DNA of 64,000 bases from Alphaproteobacteria bacterium (GCA_020638555.1 JACKII010000001.1:806001-870000); one strand, 5' to 3'. Positions 1 through 8,914 are shown, numbered from the stretch's first letter. The notes: generated by a model from the letters alone, not told the origin. Numbers and translations: made by a program.

Positions 1-106
1 CCGACTCGAAGCCCAGGGGCTCGGCCCGTTCGGCCAGCGCCATTTCCTCGCGCCAGACATCGCGGTCGGGGCGGGTGTGCCCCGGATTCTGAAAAATGAC
101 AGACAT
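1..106 (-). CDS. LLM-class flavin-dependent oxidoreductase, N-terminus only
   Basis: Reading leftwards from the ATG at 106-104 gives 35 residues, beginning MSVIFQNPGHTRP and ending AEPLGFES at the window edge. A short hydrophobic first strand with FQN, followed by a charged helix ending in AEPLGF, resembles the start of bacterial luciferase-like (LLM) monooxygenases, where the first beta strand leads into 'AEELGFDS'. The rest lies outside the window, so neither cofactor (FMN or F420) nor substrate can be judged. It is divergent from the small gene at 238. The family assignment rests on this short stretch alone. Confidence 0.55.
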   Translation of the reverse strand, partial: MSVIFQNPGHTRPDRDVWREEMALAERAEPLGFES

Positions 107-237
107 GCCTACATGCATTGCGCGCTTCCCATTGTACCGGTTGGTGGGACCAAAGTGTAACCGACATCACTGCCGCCGGCGGGCCGTTGCGCTAAGTCAA
201 CAATGGGAACCGGAGCGATGCAACCGCGGAGGTGAAA

Positions 238-468
238 ATGAGCACATTGGAGTTGTCGGGCCAGGCGGGCGGCGATCACCCGCGACGGGTGTTGGCGGTT
301 TGGGGCTTTTGCGCGGCCGCGATCGCCTTCTGGGTCGGCATGGCGTGTTATCTCACCGCTTTGCCGGTTGCTGCGGCAATGGTCGCAGCGGTCGTTTTGG
401 CGCTGGCGGTTATTCCGTTAGCGGGACGCATTGCCTATATAGTGTGGCAGGACGATGCCGACGGCTGA
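238..468 (+). CDS. small two-helix membrane protein, unknown function
   Basis: This 76-residue protein starts MSTLELSGQ. I chose the ATG at 238 because GGAGG at 228-232 lies just upstream; an in-frame GTG at 232 overlaps that ribosome binding site. After a polar N-terminus there are two hydrophobic stretches, roughly residues 19-39 (VLAVWGFCAAAIAFWVG) and 44-66 (VAAAMVAAVVLALAVIPLAG), and a short acidic tail. It is probably an inner-membrane protein. A strong intrinsic terminator follows at 521-555, so it appears to be its own transcription unit. I do not recognise a family. Confidence 0.55.
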   Translation: MSTLELSGQAGGDHPRRVLAVWGFCAAAIAFWVGMACYLTALPVAAAMVAAVVLALAVIPLAGRIAYIVWQDDADG

Positions 469-520
469 CGCTGTCCATCGCCCTGTGGACCCTTGTGTCC
501 AAACCCTTGATTGATCACTT

Positions 521-555
521 GGCGGAGGCCGGAACCCGGCTTCCGCCATTTTTTT
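521..555 (+). terminator. intrinsic terminator after the small membrane protein gene
   Basis: The stem GGCGGA-GCCGG pairs with CCGGC-TCCGCC around an AAC loop (521-547) and is followed by an A and seven Ts (549-555). It separates the small gene ending at 468 from the transporter operon starting at 693. Confidence 0.8.
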
Positions 556-692
556 GTGCCCGATTTCCGATCCCTGGGAATTCTGGCAAGTCCGCATCTT
601 CGCGAATTGACGGACAGCCATGCAGTTTTTAGGGTGCAGCTATGCGATGCGGGAATGCATTGCGTCAATGGAACCGTGACGGAGGATCGAAC

Positions 693-2297
693 ATGGGACT
701 TTTGCGGCGATCACTGATCGCGGCTGCGACGGTGGCGGTAACGCTCACCGGTGCGGCTGAAGCCGAAACGCCGAAATACGGCGGCATCTTGAACTTCGTC
801 GTTGGTTCGCGCCAGCCAAGCTTTGACGGGCATCAGGAATCGACCTTCGGGGTCATTCACCCGATTGCGCCCTTTTACAGCCTTCTGATCAAGGTCAACC
901 CGGAGAATCCGGCCGATCCGACCGATTTTGTCTGCGATGTCTGCGTGGGCGATGTGCCCCAGCCGACGGATGACGGGCTGACCTACACCTTCCCCATCGT
1001 CAAGAACGCGACCTTCCACGACGGTCAGAAACTGACCGCGCACGATGTGGTCGCCAGCTTCAACCACATCATCAATCCGCCCAAGGGCGTGTTGTCCGTC
1101 CGCAGCTACATGTACGAGATGGTCGACAGTGTCGAGGCGACCGACGACTATACGGTGGTGTTTCATCTGAAGCGGCCGTCGCAGGCGTTCATTCCGGCGC
1201 TCGCAAACCCCTATAACTGGATCTATTCGGCCGACAAGCTGGCCAAGGACCCGAACTGGTACAAGACGAATATCGATGGCAGCGGCGCCTTCAAGCTGAA
1301 GGAAGTCCAGGCCGGTGCGTTGATCAGCGGCGTCAAATACGACAAGTATTTCAAGGAAGGCCGGCCGTATCTGGACGGCTTCAACGCCATCATCGCGCCG
1401 AAGCAGTCCGTCAGGGTCCAGGCGATCCGCGGTGGCCGCGCCGATATCGAGTTCCGGGCCTTCCCGCCGAAAGCGCGCGACGACCTGATTGCGGCCCTGG
1501 GCGACCAGATCACGGTGCAGCAGAGCACCTGGAACTGCAATGTGTCGGTGTCGCTGAATCACGGGTTCGAGCCGTTCAAGGACGAGCGGGTGCGCAAGGC
1601 GCTGACCCTGGCCATCGACCGCTGGGGCGGTTCGGAATACCTGTCCAAGATCGCCATCATGAAGACCGTCGGCGGCATCATCTTCCCGGGCCACCCCTAT
1701 GCGCGCAGCAAGGAGGAACTGGAGAAGATGGTGGGCTATTGGCCCGACATCGAAAAGTCGCGTGCGGAAGCCCGTCGGCTGTTGAAGGAAGCGGGTTATG
1801 AGAACCTGTCCTTCGACCTGGTCAACCGCAATGTCGATCAGCCGTACAAGATCGCCGGCACCTGGTTGATCGGCCAGTGGAAGAAGATCGGCGTCACGGC
1901 CACGCAGCGCGCGGTGCCGACCGGCGAATGGTTCCGCTCGTTCCGCGAGACCAAGAATTACGAGGCCGCGGTCACGGCCAGCTGCCAGTCGGTGGTGAAC
2001 CCGCTGCTCGACACGGCCAACAACCTGTCGATCGATCGTTCGCCGCAAAATTATCGCGGTTACAACGACGCCGAGGGCGATGCCATTTACGACAAGGCTG
2101 CCATGGCAACGAACCCGGAGGACGCAAAGAAGTATCTGCGCGAGTTCGAAGACTATATCATCAACGAAAAGGCGCATTACATGATCGTGCTGTGGTGGAA
2201 CCGGATCGTTCCGTACCGCAGCTATGTCAAGGGCTGGAAGATCAGCCCGAGCCATTATCTGGGACAAACGCTGGTGAATGTCTGGCTCGACAAGTAG
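693..2297 (+). CDS. ABC transporter substrate-binding protein, peptide/opine (SBP_bac_5) type
   Basis: This 534-residue periplasmic solute receptor captures oligopeptides or related solutes for the permeases encoded next. The ATG at 693 is preceded by GGAGG at 681-685 and gives a typical signal peptide (MGLLRRSLIAAATVAVTL, cleavage near AEA-ET); an upstream in-frame ATG at 642 would bury it. After the signal come the family hallmarks: YGGILNFVVGSR, 'LTYTFPIVKNATFHDGQKLT' around residue 100, and late 'SGAFKLKEV' and 'RVRKALTLAIDR' segments. Several cysteines (VCDVCVGDV, TWNCNVS, TASCQS) could form disulfides. It heads an operon with two permeases (2470 and 3466). No ATPase gene follows, so the ATPases must come from elsewhere. 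The substrate is unknown. Confidence 0.88.
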   Translation: MGLLRRSLIAAATVAVTLTGAAEAETPKYGGILNFVVGSRQPSFDGHQESTFGVIHPIAPFYSLLIKVNPENPADPTDFVCDVCVGDVPQPTDDGLTYTFPIVKNATFHDGQKLTAHDVVASFNHIINPPKGVLSVRSYMYEMVDSVEATDDYTVVFHLKRPSQAFIPALANPYNWIYSADKLAKDPNWYKTNIDGSGAFKLKEVQAGALISGVKYDKYFKEGRPYLDGFNAIIAPKQSVRVQAIRGGRADIEFRAFPPKARDDLIAALGDQITVQQSTWNCNVSVSLNHGFEPFKDERVRKALTLAIDRWGGSEYLSKIAIMKTVGGIIFPGHPYARSKEELEKMVGYWPDIEKSRAEARRLLKEAGYENLSFDLVNRNVDQPYKIAGTWLIGQWKKIGVTATQRAVPTGEWFRSFRETKNYEAAVTASCQSVVNPLLDTANNLSIDRSPQNYRGYNDAEGDAIYDKAAMATNPEDAKKYLREFEDYIINEKAHYMIVLWWNRIVPYRSYVKGWKISPSHYLGQTLVNVWLDK

Positions 2298-2469
2298 CCG
2301 GTTTCACCCGTCGCGGACCGGCGGGCCGGGACCATCCCGGCCGGCCGGTTCGAGGCGGCACCCGGCCCGGCGTGCGTGATTGCCGGGGCGGGGTTTTGGG
2401 TCCCTCGGGCCGTCGATCCTGGGCAAGTCTCGTCTGTCCGAGGTCTCCGGAAGGAAGAGCTTCGTCTCT

Positions 2470-3441
2470 ATGCACAAGTATCTGGTCAAACGCGTAATCA
2501 TGATGGTGCCGACGCTGATTGGCGCGGGCATCTTCATCTTTTTCCTGCTGCGCTTGATTCCGGGCGATGTCTGCCTTGTGCGCCTGGGCGGGCAGGGCGG
2601 ATTCGTGGACGACGCCGCGATCCAGGCGTGCCGGGCGCAGTTCGGTCTCGACGAACCGCTGCTGATCCAGTTCGCCACCTGGTTCCTGAAGTTCTTCACC
2701 TTCGATTTCGGCATTTCCATGTGGACCCAGCAGCCGATCATTCACGAGGTCGGGCTGCGCTTCCAATTGAGCCTTCAGATCGCCCTGATGGCCACGTTCG
2801 TTTCGATTGCGCTGGCGCTGCCGCTCGGCATCATCTCCGCGGTCAAGCAGAACACCTGGGTCGATTATCTGGTCCGGTCCTTTGCCATCGCCGGCATCGC
2901 CATGCCGTCCTTCTGGCTGGGCATTCTGATCATTCTGGGCATTCTGCTCACCACCCAATGGGCGACCGGCGTTCCCTGGATGCCCCCGATCCACTATGTC
3001 CCGATCTGGGAGGACCCGTTCTACAACCTGTCCCAGTTGATCTGGCCCGCCCTGGCGACCGGCTATCGCTATTCGGCCGTCTCCACCCGCATGACCCGGT
3101 CCGCCATGCTGGAAGTCCTGCGCGAGGACTATATCCGCACCGCGAGGGCGAAGGGGGTGATCGAGAAGGTGATCGTCAACCGCCACGCGCTGAAGAACGC
3201 GATGCTGCCCGTGATCACGGTCATGGGCATCGAGTTCGCCTTTCTGATGGGCGGGTTGGTCGTGACCGAGCAGGTGTTCAACCTGAACGGGCTCGGCAAG
3301 CTGTTCGTCGAGAGCGTCACGAACTATGATTACACCATGACCCAGTCGCTGGTGTTGCTGGTGGCCGTGGTGTTCGTGCTCTCGAACCTGTGCATCGACG
3401 TGATCTATGCGTGGCTCGATCCGCGCATCCGCTATAGCTAG
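2470..3441 (+). CDS. ABC transporter permease, DppB/OppB type
   Basis: This 323-residue inner-membrane permease is half of the channel for the binding protein at 693. The start at ATG 2470 (MHKYLVKRVIMMVPTLIG) gives the standard DppB N-terminus with a purine-rich GGAAGGAAG upstream; the in-frame extension to 2380 is arginine-rich and untypical. There are about six hydrophobic segments. The cytoplasmic EAA loop that docks the ATPase is near residues 215-240 (YIRTARAKGVIEKVIVNRHA). The C-terminus (VINDA-like 'CIDVIYAWLDPRIRYS') is characteristic of the family. The 172-base gap upstream contains a GC-rich hairpin but no promoter I could pick out, so it is probably co-transcribed with 693. Confidence 0.9.
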   Translation: MHKYLVKRVIMMVPTLIGAGIFIFFLLRLIPGDVCLVRLGGQGGFVDDAAIQACRAQFGLDEPLLIQFATWFLKFFTFDFGISMWTQQPIIHEVGLRFQLSLQIALMATFVSIALALPLGIISAVKQNTWVDYLVRSFAIAGIAMPSFWLGILIILGILLTTQWATGVPWMPPIHYVPIWEDPFYNLSQLIWPALATGYRYSAVSTRMTRSAMLEVLREDYIRTARAKGVIEKVIVNRHALKNAMLPVITVMGIEFAFLMGGLVVTEQVFNLNGLGKLFVESVTNYDYTMTQSLVLLVAVVFVLSNLCIDVIYAWLDPRIRYS

Positions 3442-3465
3442 CCGGTCGGGAAGGAGCCCCTGGCG

Positions 3466-4356
3466 ATGACCGCTGTCAGCCAAATCGAACCCGCCCGCCT
3501 GCCGGATCGCAAGACGATCCTGACCACCGTCCTGCGCTGGTGCCGTCGCCAGCCGATGGGCGCCATCAGCGGCGTGCTTCTGATCATCATGATCCTGGTG
3601 GCGGTTTTCGCCAGCCAGGTTGCGCCCTACGACCCGGAACTCAACGATTTCGCCAACATGCTGACGCCGCCGGGCGCGGAATTCCTGTTGGGCACGGACC
3701 AGTTCGGTCGTGACGTTTTGAGCCGGATCATCTATGGCGCGCAGACCGCGCTGCTGGTCGGCTTCGTCGCCTCGTTCGTCGGCTCGACCCTGGGGTTGGT
3801 CCTGGGCGTGACCAGCGCCTATCTGGGCGGGATGTTCGACCTGCTGTTCCAGCGGGTCATGGACGTGTTCATGGCGTTCCCGTCCATCATCATCGCGCTG
3901 GCCATCGTCGCCACCTTCGGCAGCGGCACGCAAAACGTGATCCTGGCGATCACCATTCCGATGATTCCCAACTGCGCCCGTGTCGTGCGTTCCAGCGCGT
4001 TGCAGGTGCGGGAAATCCCCTATATCGACGCCGCCCGCTCGCTGGGCTTCAGCCATGTGCGCATCGTGTTGCGCCACATGGCGCCGAACGTGATGGCGCC
4101 CTATCTGATCATGTTCACGAGCTTTCTCGGCCAGGCGATCCTGGCGGAAGCCTCGCTCAGCTATCTGGGCCTGGGCGTGCAGGAGCCGACGCCGGCCTGG
4201 GGCCTGATGTTGCAGGGCGGCGCCGAGGAATACGCCGAAAGCGCCATCTGGATCGCGCTGTTCCCGGGCCTCGCCATCACGCTGGCGGTGTTCGCCTTCA
4301 ACCTGTTCGGCGATGCGGTGCGCGACACGCTCGACCCGCGGCTGCGCTCGAAATAG
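3466..4356 (+). CDS. ABC transporter permease, DppC/OppC type
   Basis: This 296-residue partner of the upstream permease completes the heterodimeric channel. Its N-terminal cytoplasmic tail of about 40 residues precedes the first membrane helix (residues 28-50), as in DppC. 'LLGTDQFGRDVLSRIIYGAQ' (around residues 76-95) is the OppC_N signature. The EAA loop is IDAARSLGFSHVRIVLRH. The ending 'LFGDAVRDTLDPRLRSK' is diagnostic for DppC. It begins 24 bases after the DppB gene, preceded by AAGGAG. The operon then passes straight into tag (8 bases), not into DppD/DppF ATPases, so this importer is incomplete at this locus. Confidence 0.92.
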   Translation: MTAVSQIEPARLPDRKTILTTVLRWCRRQPMGAISGVLLIIMILVAVFASQVAPYDPELNDFANMLTPPGAEFLLGTDQFGRDVLSRIIYGAQTALLVGFVASFVGSTLGLVLGVTSAYLGGMFDLLFQRVMDVFMAFPSIIIALAIVATFGSGTQNVILAITIPMIPNCARVVRSSALQVREIPYIDAARSLGFSHVRIVLRHMAPNVMAPYLIMFTSFLGQAILAEASLSYLGLGVQEPTPAWGLMLQGGAEEYAESAIWIALFPGLAITLAVFAFNLFGDAVRDTLDPRLRSK

Positions 4357-4364
4357 GGCTGCCC

Positions 4365-4949
4365 GTGACCGACATCCAACCGCTGCACCGCTGCCCCTGG
4401 GCCGGCGACGACCCGCAATACCAGCGCTATCACGACACCGAATGGGGCGTGCCGCAGTTCGACGACCGCGCCCTGTTCGAAAAGATCGTGCTGGAAGGGT
4501 TCCAGGCCGGCCTCTCCTGGATCACCATCCTGCGCAAGCGCGAGAATTTCCGGGCCGCCTTCGACGGCTTTCGCCCCGACGTGATCGCCTCCTACGACGC
4601 GACGAAGCAGGCGGCGCTGCTGGCGGATGCCGGCATTATCCGCAACCGGGCCAAGATCGCCGCCACCGTGACCAACGCCCAGGCCTGGCTCGCCCTGATG
4701 GAGCGGGGCTCGTTCGCCGACCTGGTCTGGGGCTTTGTCGACGGCCGGCCGCAACAGAACGCCTGGCGCTCCATGGCCGAGGTGCCGGCGGAAACGCCCG
4801 CCTCCAAGGCCCTGGCGAAGGAGTTGAAGCGGCTGGGCTTCCGCTTTTGCGGCCCCACCACCTGTTACGCCTTCATGCAGGCCATGGGGCTGGTGAACGA
4901 CCACTTGGTTTCCTGTCCCAGGCATGCTGAAGTGGCCGCCCTGGCTTAA
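4365..4949 (+). CDS. tag: DNA-3-methyladenine glycosylase I
   Basis: This 194-residue base-excision enzyme removes 3-methyladenine from alkylated DNA. It opens with RCPWAG followed by RYHDTEWGVP, closely matching E. coli Tag (Cys4 and His17), and ends with VNDHLVSCPRH, supplying the second His and Cys of the zinc site. The central 'EGFQAGLSWITILRKRENFR' is the best-conserved block of the family and carries the catalytic-pocket Glu and aromatic residue. The start is GTG at 4365, eight bases after the permease stop, with only a weak AGGGC ribosome site. It overlaps no neighbour and precedes a GFA-type gene. Co-transcription with the transporter looks incidental. Confidence 0.95.
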   Translation: MTDIQPLHRCPWAGDDPQYQRYHDTEWGVPQFDDRALFEKIVLEGFQAGLSWITILRKRENFRAAFDGFRPDVIASYDATKQAALLADAGIIRNRAKIAATVTNAQAWLALMERGSFADLVWGFVDGRPQQNAWRSMAEVPAETPASKALAKELKRLGFRFCGPTTCYAFMQAMGLVNDHLVSCPRHAEVAALA

Positions 4950-4977
4950 ACCTCCCGATGTCCGGAGACCGAAGACC

Positions 4978-5382
4978 ATGAGCATCACCGGCGGCTGCTA
5001 TTGCGGCGCCATCCGCTACGAGGCGGACGGCGAGCCCCAGGCCCAGATTCAGTGTCATTGCCGCGAATGCCAGTACATCACCGGCGGCCATCCGAACGCC
5101 ATCGTCATCTTGCCGCTGGCGGGCTTCCGCTGGACCAAGGGCGAGCCGGCCAGTTTCGCCCGCAGCGACCTGGAGCGGCCGGTCACCCGGTTTTTCTGCC
5201 CGACCTGCGGCACCGGCCTCGGCACGCGCGCGCCGGCGCGCCCGGACTCGATGATCGTCAAGGTCGGCACGCTGGACGATCCGAGCGGGTTCCGGCCGCA
5301 GGCGGCGATCTTCACCATCGACAAGCAGCCCTTCCACCATTTGCCGGACGGCGTGCCGGCCTTCGAGCGCCGCCCCGGATAG
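4978..5382 (+). CDS. GFA / CENP-V family zinc protein (formaldehyde-activating enzyme-like)
   Basis: This 134-residue protein has the cysteine pattern of the glutathione-dependent formaldehyde-activating (GFA) fold. GGCYCGAIRYEA is near the N-terminus, CHCRECQYITGG around residue 24, and FFCPTCGTGLG around residue 74. These supply the structural and catalytic zinc ligands known in Gfa. The ATG at 4978 is preceded by CCGGAGACC. Most members outside true Gfa have unproven substrates, so a formaldehyde role cannot be claimed here. It lies 28 bases after tag and 31 bases before the next small gene, suggesting one transcript. Confidence 0.88.
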   Translation: MSITGGCYCGAIRYEADGEPQAQIQCHCRECQYITGGHPNAIVILPLAGFRWTKGEPASFARSDLERPVTRFFCPTCGTGLGTRAPARPDSMIVKVGTLDDPSGFRPQAAIFTIDKQPFHHLPDGVPAFERRPG

Positions 5383-5413
5383 CCCCGCGGCGGGCCGGGC
5401 AGGGTGACGGCGC

Positions 5414-5803
5414 ATGATGCGCGCGGTGGTCGGCCTGATCGCCTGTGCGCTCTACGCCTGGCGCGTGTCCGACCCGAAGGCGTCGTATGCCGCCTTCTAT
5501 GATGCCTCGAACTGGCTGACCGGCTGGCTGTTGGACGCGGGCGGGCTGGCCGGGGTGGCGCGCAATGTGGTCAACCTCGTCCTGGTCGATCAGGCCGAGG
5601 GGTTCTTGCTCGGGATCGTGTTCCTGTCGGTCTTGCAGGCACCGTTGTGGGCGGCGCGCAAGGGCGGCGGCTGGTGCTGGCGGCGCGTGCTGCGGCTGCG
5701 CAACCGGCGCCGGGCCGCGAGGGGCGCGGCCAGGGGCGAGCAAGAGCCGCTGCCGCTCGGCCCACCGGTCGCGACCGGCCGGGACCGGCCCGAGGTGCGA
5801 TGA
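5414..5803 (+). CDS. small membrane protein of unknown function
   Basis: This 129-residue protein has a hydrophobic N-terminus (MMRAVVGLIACALYAWRV), a middle stretch rich in small residues, and a second clear membrane helix near residues 60-80 (FLLGIVFLSVLQAPLWAA). A strongly basic tail follows (RRVLRLRNRRRAARG). It looks like an inner-membrane protein with a cytoplasmic positive tail. I do not recognise a family. The C-terminal 25 residues run into the repeat-rich gap, so the true end of the functional protein is uncertain. It probably shares a transcript with the GFA gene 31 bases upstream. Confidence 0.5.
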   Translation: MMRAVVGLIACALYAWRVSDPKASYAAFYDASNWLTGWLLDAGGLAGVARNVVNLVLVDQAEGFLLGIVFLSVLQAPLWAARKGGGWCWRRVLRLRNRRRAARGAARGEQEPLPLGPPVATGRDRPEVR

Positions 5804-5916
5804 GTCGCGGCACCGGTGTTTCCCGGCCGCCGCGGAGCGGTGGGCCGGGACCGGTTGCCGTCATCGAACACCCGCGCGGTCGGTGTTCGCAGGATGACGC
5901 CGGCCCCGGATCGGCG

Positions 5917-5986
5917 CTCCGCACCGTCCGGGGAACAGGGGCCTCCGCACCGTCCGGGGAACACCGGCGCTCCGCACCGTCCGGGG
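5917..5986. repeat. three tandem copies of a 17-base GC-rich element
   Basis: CTCCGCACCGTCCGGGG occurs at 5917-5933, 5943-5959 and 5970-5986, spaced 26-27 bases. The same 17-mer recurs at 8642-8658 and 8893-8909. The flanks contain CCGGCCCCGGA-type sequence able to pair with the CCGGGG ends. The 244-base gap between the genes at 5803 and 6048 holds this array and no gene. Confidence 0.8.
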
Positions 5987-6047
5987 TACGGGGGCCTTCG
6001 CCCCGTCGGGGGGGGGGCATCGGTGCTTCGCCGAACGGAAGCGACAG

Positions 6048-6413
6048 TCAGGCCTTGTCGCGGTCGAAAATCCCGAGCTTCAACTCGGGCATGGTGCCCA
6101 TCCAGAACGCGTGGTCGCGGTGATCCGCCAGGTCGTCGTCGGTGTTGGGGTGAACCAGCACGGTCAGGCCGTCGCGCTCCAGCGCCACGAAGGGCACGAT
6201 CTCGGCGAACAATTCCTTGGGGAAATGCACCTGGTAGGACCATTCGGGGTGCGGACCCACCGGCTTGTCGTGCCAGCGGCCATAGACGGCGGCAGGGAAG
6301 GCCGCCTCCAGCTTCGCCCGCAGCGTCTCGGCCTTGGGCTTGGTGGTCGCGTCGTAATAGACGTGAATGTGATAGTCCTGAATCCGGCCGGTGATGGCCC
6401 GTGCGTCCGACAT
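6048..6413 (-). CDS. DOPA 4,5-dioxygenase family protein
   Basis: This 121-residue protein starts MSDARAITGRIQDYHIHVYY. Three histidine-rich blocks mark the DOPA 4,5-dioxygenase (DOPA_dioxygen) family: DYHIHVYYD near residue 13, HPEWSYQVHF near residue 56, and VLVHPNTDDDLADHRDHAFW near residue 87. These probably bind a non-haem metal. Characterised plant and fungal relatives cleave DOPA extradiolly, while most bacterial members are uncharacterised. It is a monocistronic minus-strand gene, divergent from the molybdopterin oxidoreductase at 6478 with a 64-base gap holding both starts. Confidence 0.88.
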   Translation of the reverse strand: MSDARAITGRIQDYHIHVYYDATTKPKAETLRAKLEAAFPAAVYGRWHDKPVGPHPEWSYQVHFPKELFAEIVPFVALERDGLTVLVHPNTDDDLADHRDHAFWMGTMPELKLGIFDRDKA

Positions 6414-6477
6414 CTGCTAACCTCCGCGTTTCTGTCCATCCATATAGGCAGGTTGCCTGCCCGACAGGAGCCCGGCA

Positions 6478-8583
6478 GTGCCCGATTCCCTTGCAAGTCC
6501 CGAAACAGTGTTTAGCGCCTGCCCGCACGATTGTCCGTCCACCTGCGCGTTGGAGGTGGAACGGCTGGACGACCGCACCATCGGTCGGGTGCGAGGCTCG
6601 CACGAAAACCGCTACACCGATGGCGCCATCTGCGCCAAGGTCGCGCGCTACGCGGAGCGCATCCACCACCCCGACCGGCTGACCGCCTGCTTGCAGCGCA
6701 CCGGCCCCAAGGGCTCCGGCGAATTTCGGGAACTCTCGTTCGCGGACGCGATCGCCGAGACCGCCGAGGCGTTCCTGAAGGCGGAAGCCCGCTACGGATC
6801 GGAGACGGTCTGGCCCTATTTCTATGCCGGCACCATGGGGCAGGTGCAGCGCGATTCGATCCATCGCCTGCGCCACGCCAAGAAATACAGCTTCCAACAC
6901 GAAACCATCTGCGTGCCCACCGCCTGGAACGGCTTCGTCGCCGGCACCGGCTCGTTGCACGGCGCCGACCCGCGCGAGATGCGGGTGGCCGACGTGGTGG
7001 TGATCTGGGGCACCAACGCGGTCGCGACCCAGGTCAACGTCATGACCCACGCCGCGCACGCCCGCAAGACCCGCGGCGCCAAGATCGTGGTGGTCGACAC
7101 CTACCGCACCGAGACCGCCCGCCAGGCCGACCAGTTCCTGTGCGTGCGGCCGGGCACCGACGGGGCGCTCGCCTGCGCGGTCATGCACGTGCTGTTCCGC
7201 GACGGCCATGCCGACCGGCCCTATCTGGAGCGCTACACCGATTGCCCGGGCGAGCTGGAGGCGCATCTGCAAACGCGCACGCCGGCATGGGCGGAGGCGA
7301 TTTGCGGCGTGCCGGCGGCGGAGATCGAGGCGTTCGCGGCGCTGCTGGCGGCAAACCGCAAGCATTTTTTGCGCATTGGCTATGGCATGACGCGGCAGCG
7401 CAACGGCGCCCACAACATGCACGCCGTGCTCTCCATCGCCGCGGTCAGCGGCGCCTGGCAGTTCGAGGGCGGCGGCGCCTTCCACAACAACCGCGACATC
7501 TATCGCTGGAACAAGACGCTGGTGGAGGGGCGCGACTATGCCGACCCGTCGATCCGCCGGCTCGACATGAGCCGGATCGGCGAAGTGCTGACCGGCGATC
7601 CCGAGGCCCTGCGCGGCGGCCCGCCGGTCACCGGTCTGTTCATCCAGAACACCAACCCGATGATGGTCGCGCCGGACCTGACCAAGGTGCATCGGGGATT
7701 CGCGCGCGAGGATTTGTTTACCTGCGTGCACGAGCAGTTCCTGACCGACACGGCCAAGATGGCCGACATCGTCATCCCCGCCACCATGTTCCTGGAGCAT
7801 GACGACGTCTACCAGGGCGGTGGCCACCAATACATCCTGCTGGGGCCGAAAGTGATCGAGCCGCCGGGCGACTGCCGCTCGAACGTGGCGGTGATCAACG
7901 CGCTGGCGCAGCGGCTCGGCTGCCCGCAGCCGGCCTTCCGCATGAGCGCGCGCGATCTGGTCGACGCGACCCTGAAGGCGTCGAAACGGGGCTCTTACGA
8001 CGAGCTGTTGGTCCGCAAATGGGTCGATTGCCAGGTGCCGTTCGAAGAGGCGCACTATCTGAACGGCTTCGCCTGGCCGGATGGCAAGTTCCGCTTCAAG
8101 CCGGATTGGACCGGCATTCCACCGACCGACGACGCCACCGGCACCGGCCGGTTCGGCCCGGCGGACCGGATGCCGGCACTGCCGGACCACTGGGACGCCA
8201 TCGACCGGGCCACGGCCGAGAAGCCTTTCCGCATGGTGACGGCGCCGGCGCGGTCCTTCCTGAATTCCACCTTCACGGAAACGCCGACTTCGCGCAAACG
8301 GGAAGGGCGGCCGGAGGTGATGATCCGGGCCGAGGATGCCGCGCCGCTTGGCATCGCCGACGGCGCTCCGGTGCGGATCGGCAACGAGAAGGGCGCGGTC
8401 ACCGTGCATGCCCGCTATTTCGACGGGCTGACGCCGAACACGGTGGTGGTGGAAAGCGTCTGGCCGAACCACGCCTTTCCCGAGGGCGTCGGCATCAACC
8501 GGCTGACCTCGTCGCAGCCGTCTGCGCCGATCGGCGGCGCGCCGTTCCACGACACCGCCGTCTGGATCCGGCCGGCGGAATAG
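6478..8583 (+). CDS. molybdopterin-dependent oxidoreductase (DMSO reductase superfamily)
   Basis: This 701-residue enzyme carries a bis-MGD molybdenum cofactor and an N-terminal iron-sulfur cluster. CPHDCPSTC plus the Cys in GAICAK (residues 12-48) form the expected C-x3-C-x3-C-xn-C [4Fe-4S] motif. 'RIGYGMTRQRNGAHNMHAVL' and 'FIQNTNPMMVAPD' match cofactor-binding segments, and the final ~110 residues form the molydop_binding domain ('APARSFLNSTF', 'APLGIADGAPVRIGNEKGAV'). There is no Tat or Sec signal, so it is cytoplasmic. The start is GTG 6478 with ACAGGAG just upstream. No partner electron-transfer subunit is adjacent. The substrate cannot be named from sequence. Confidence 0.9.
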   Translation: MPDSLASPETVFSACPHDCPSTCALEVERLDDRTIGRVRGSHENRYTDGAICAKVARYAERIHHPDRLTACLQRTGPKGSGEFRELSFADAIAETAEAFLKAEARYGSETVWPYFYAGTMGQVQRDSIHRLRHAKKYSFQHETICVPTAWNGFVAGTGSLHGADPREMRVADVVVIWGTNAVATQVNVMTHAAHARKTRGAKIVVVDTYRTETARQADQFLCVRPGTDGALACAVMHVLFRDGHADRPYLERYTDCPGELEAHLQTRTPAWAEAICGVPAAEIEAFAALLAANRKHFLRIGYGMTRQRNGAHNMHAVLSIAAVSGAWQFEGGGAFHNNRDIYRWNKTLVEGRDYADPSIRRLDMSRIGEVLTGDPEALRGGPPVTGLFIQNTNPMMVAPDLTKVHRGFAREDLFTCVHEQFLTDTAKMADIVIPATMFLEHDDVYQGGGHQYILLGPKVIEPPGDCRSNVAVINALAQRLGCPQPAFRMSARDLVDATLKASKRGSYDELLVRKWVDCQVPFEEAHYLNGFAWPDGKFRFKPDWTGIPPTDDATGTGRFGPADRMPALPDHWDAIDRATAEKPFRMVTAPARSFLNSTFTETPTSRKREGRPEVMIRAEDAAPLGIADGAPVRIGNEKGAVTVHARYFDGLTPNTVVVESVWPNHAFPEGVGINRLTSSQPSAPIGGAPFHDTAVWIRPAE

Positions 8584-8613
8584 CCGTCCGGGCGCGGCTT
8601 GCGGGGTAATGGT

Positions 8614-8914
8614 GCGCGCCCACGGAGGCCCCGGACCGGCGCTCCGCACCGTCCGGGGAAGCGGGGACGTTGGGTTCGCTCAAGGGTGACGACGGCAACT
8701 CTCCACCCGCTTCAGCCTCGGGCTGCGCTCGCAGTGCGGACTTGACGTTCATAGAGTGAGCCTTCCCGGCCGAATTCCGGCCCCGCAGAGCGAGCTTTCC
8801 CGGCCGCGCCGGAGGCGGGGGCCGGGATCTCCCGCCCTCACGAACACCGCCGGCACCGATATGCGCGCGCCCACGGAGGCCCCGGACCGGCGCTCCGCAC
8901 CGTCCGGGGAAGCG
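8614..8914. repeat. 50 bp perfect direct repeat in a repeat-filled gap
   Basis: The 355-base stretch from 8584 to 8938 has no convincing gene. It contains a 50 bp sequence (GCGCGCCCACGGAGG... to ...GGGGAAGCG) present identically at 8614-8663 and 8865-8914, offset 251. Each copy includes the CTCCGCACCGTCCGGGG element also seen at 5917-5986. Between them lie palindromic pieces such as CCGGCCGAATTCCGGCC-type sequence near 8766-8785. Confidence 0.85.

Noticed and set aside
5590..8649. Very long antisense open frame opposite the molybdopterin oxidoreductase
   Set aside because: Long antisense frames are expected in such GC-rich coding DNA. The translation is Arg/Ala/His-rich with no domain, whereas the plus-strand protein has clear motifs.
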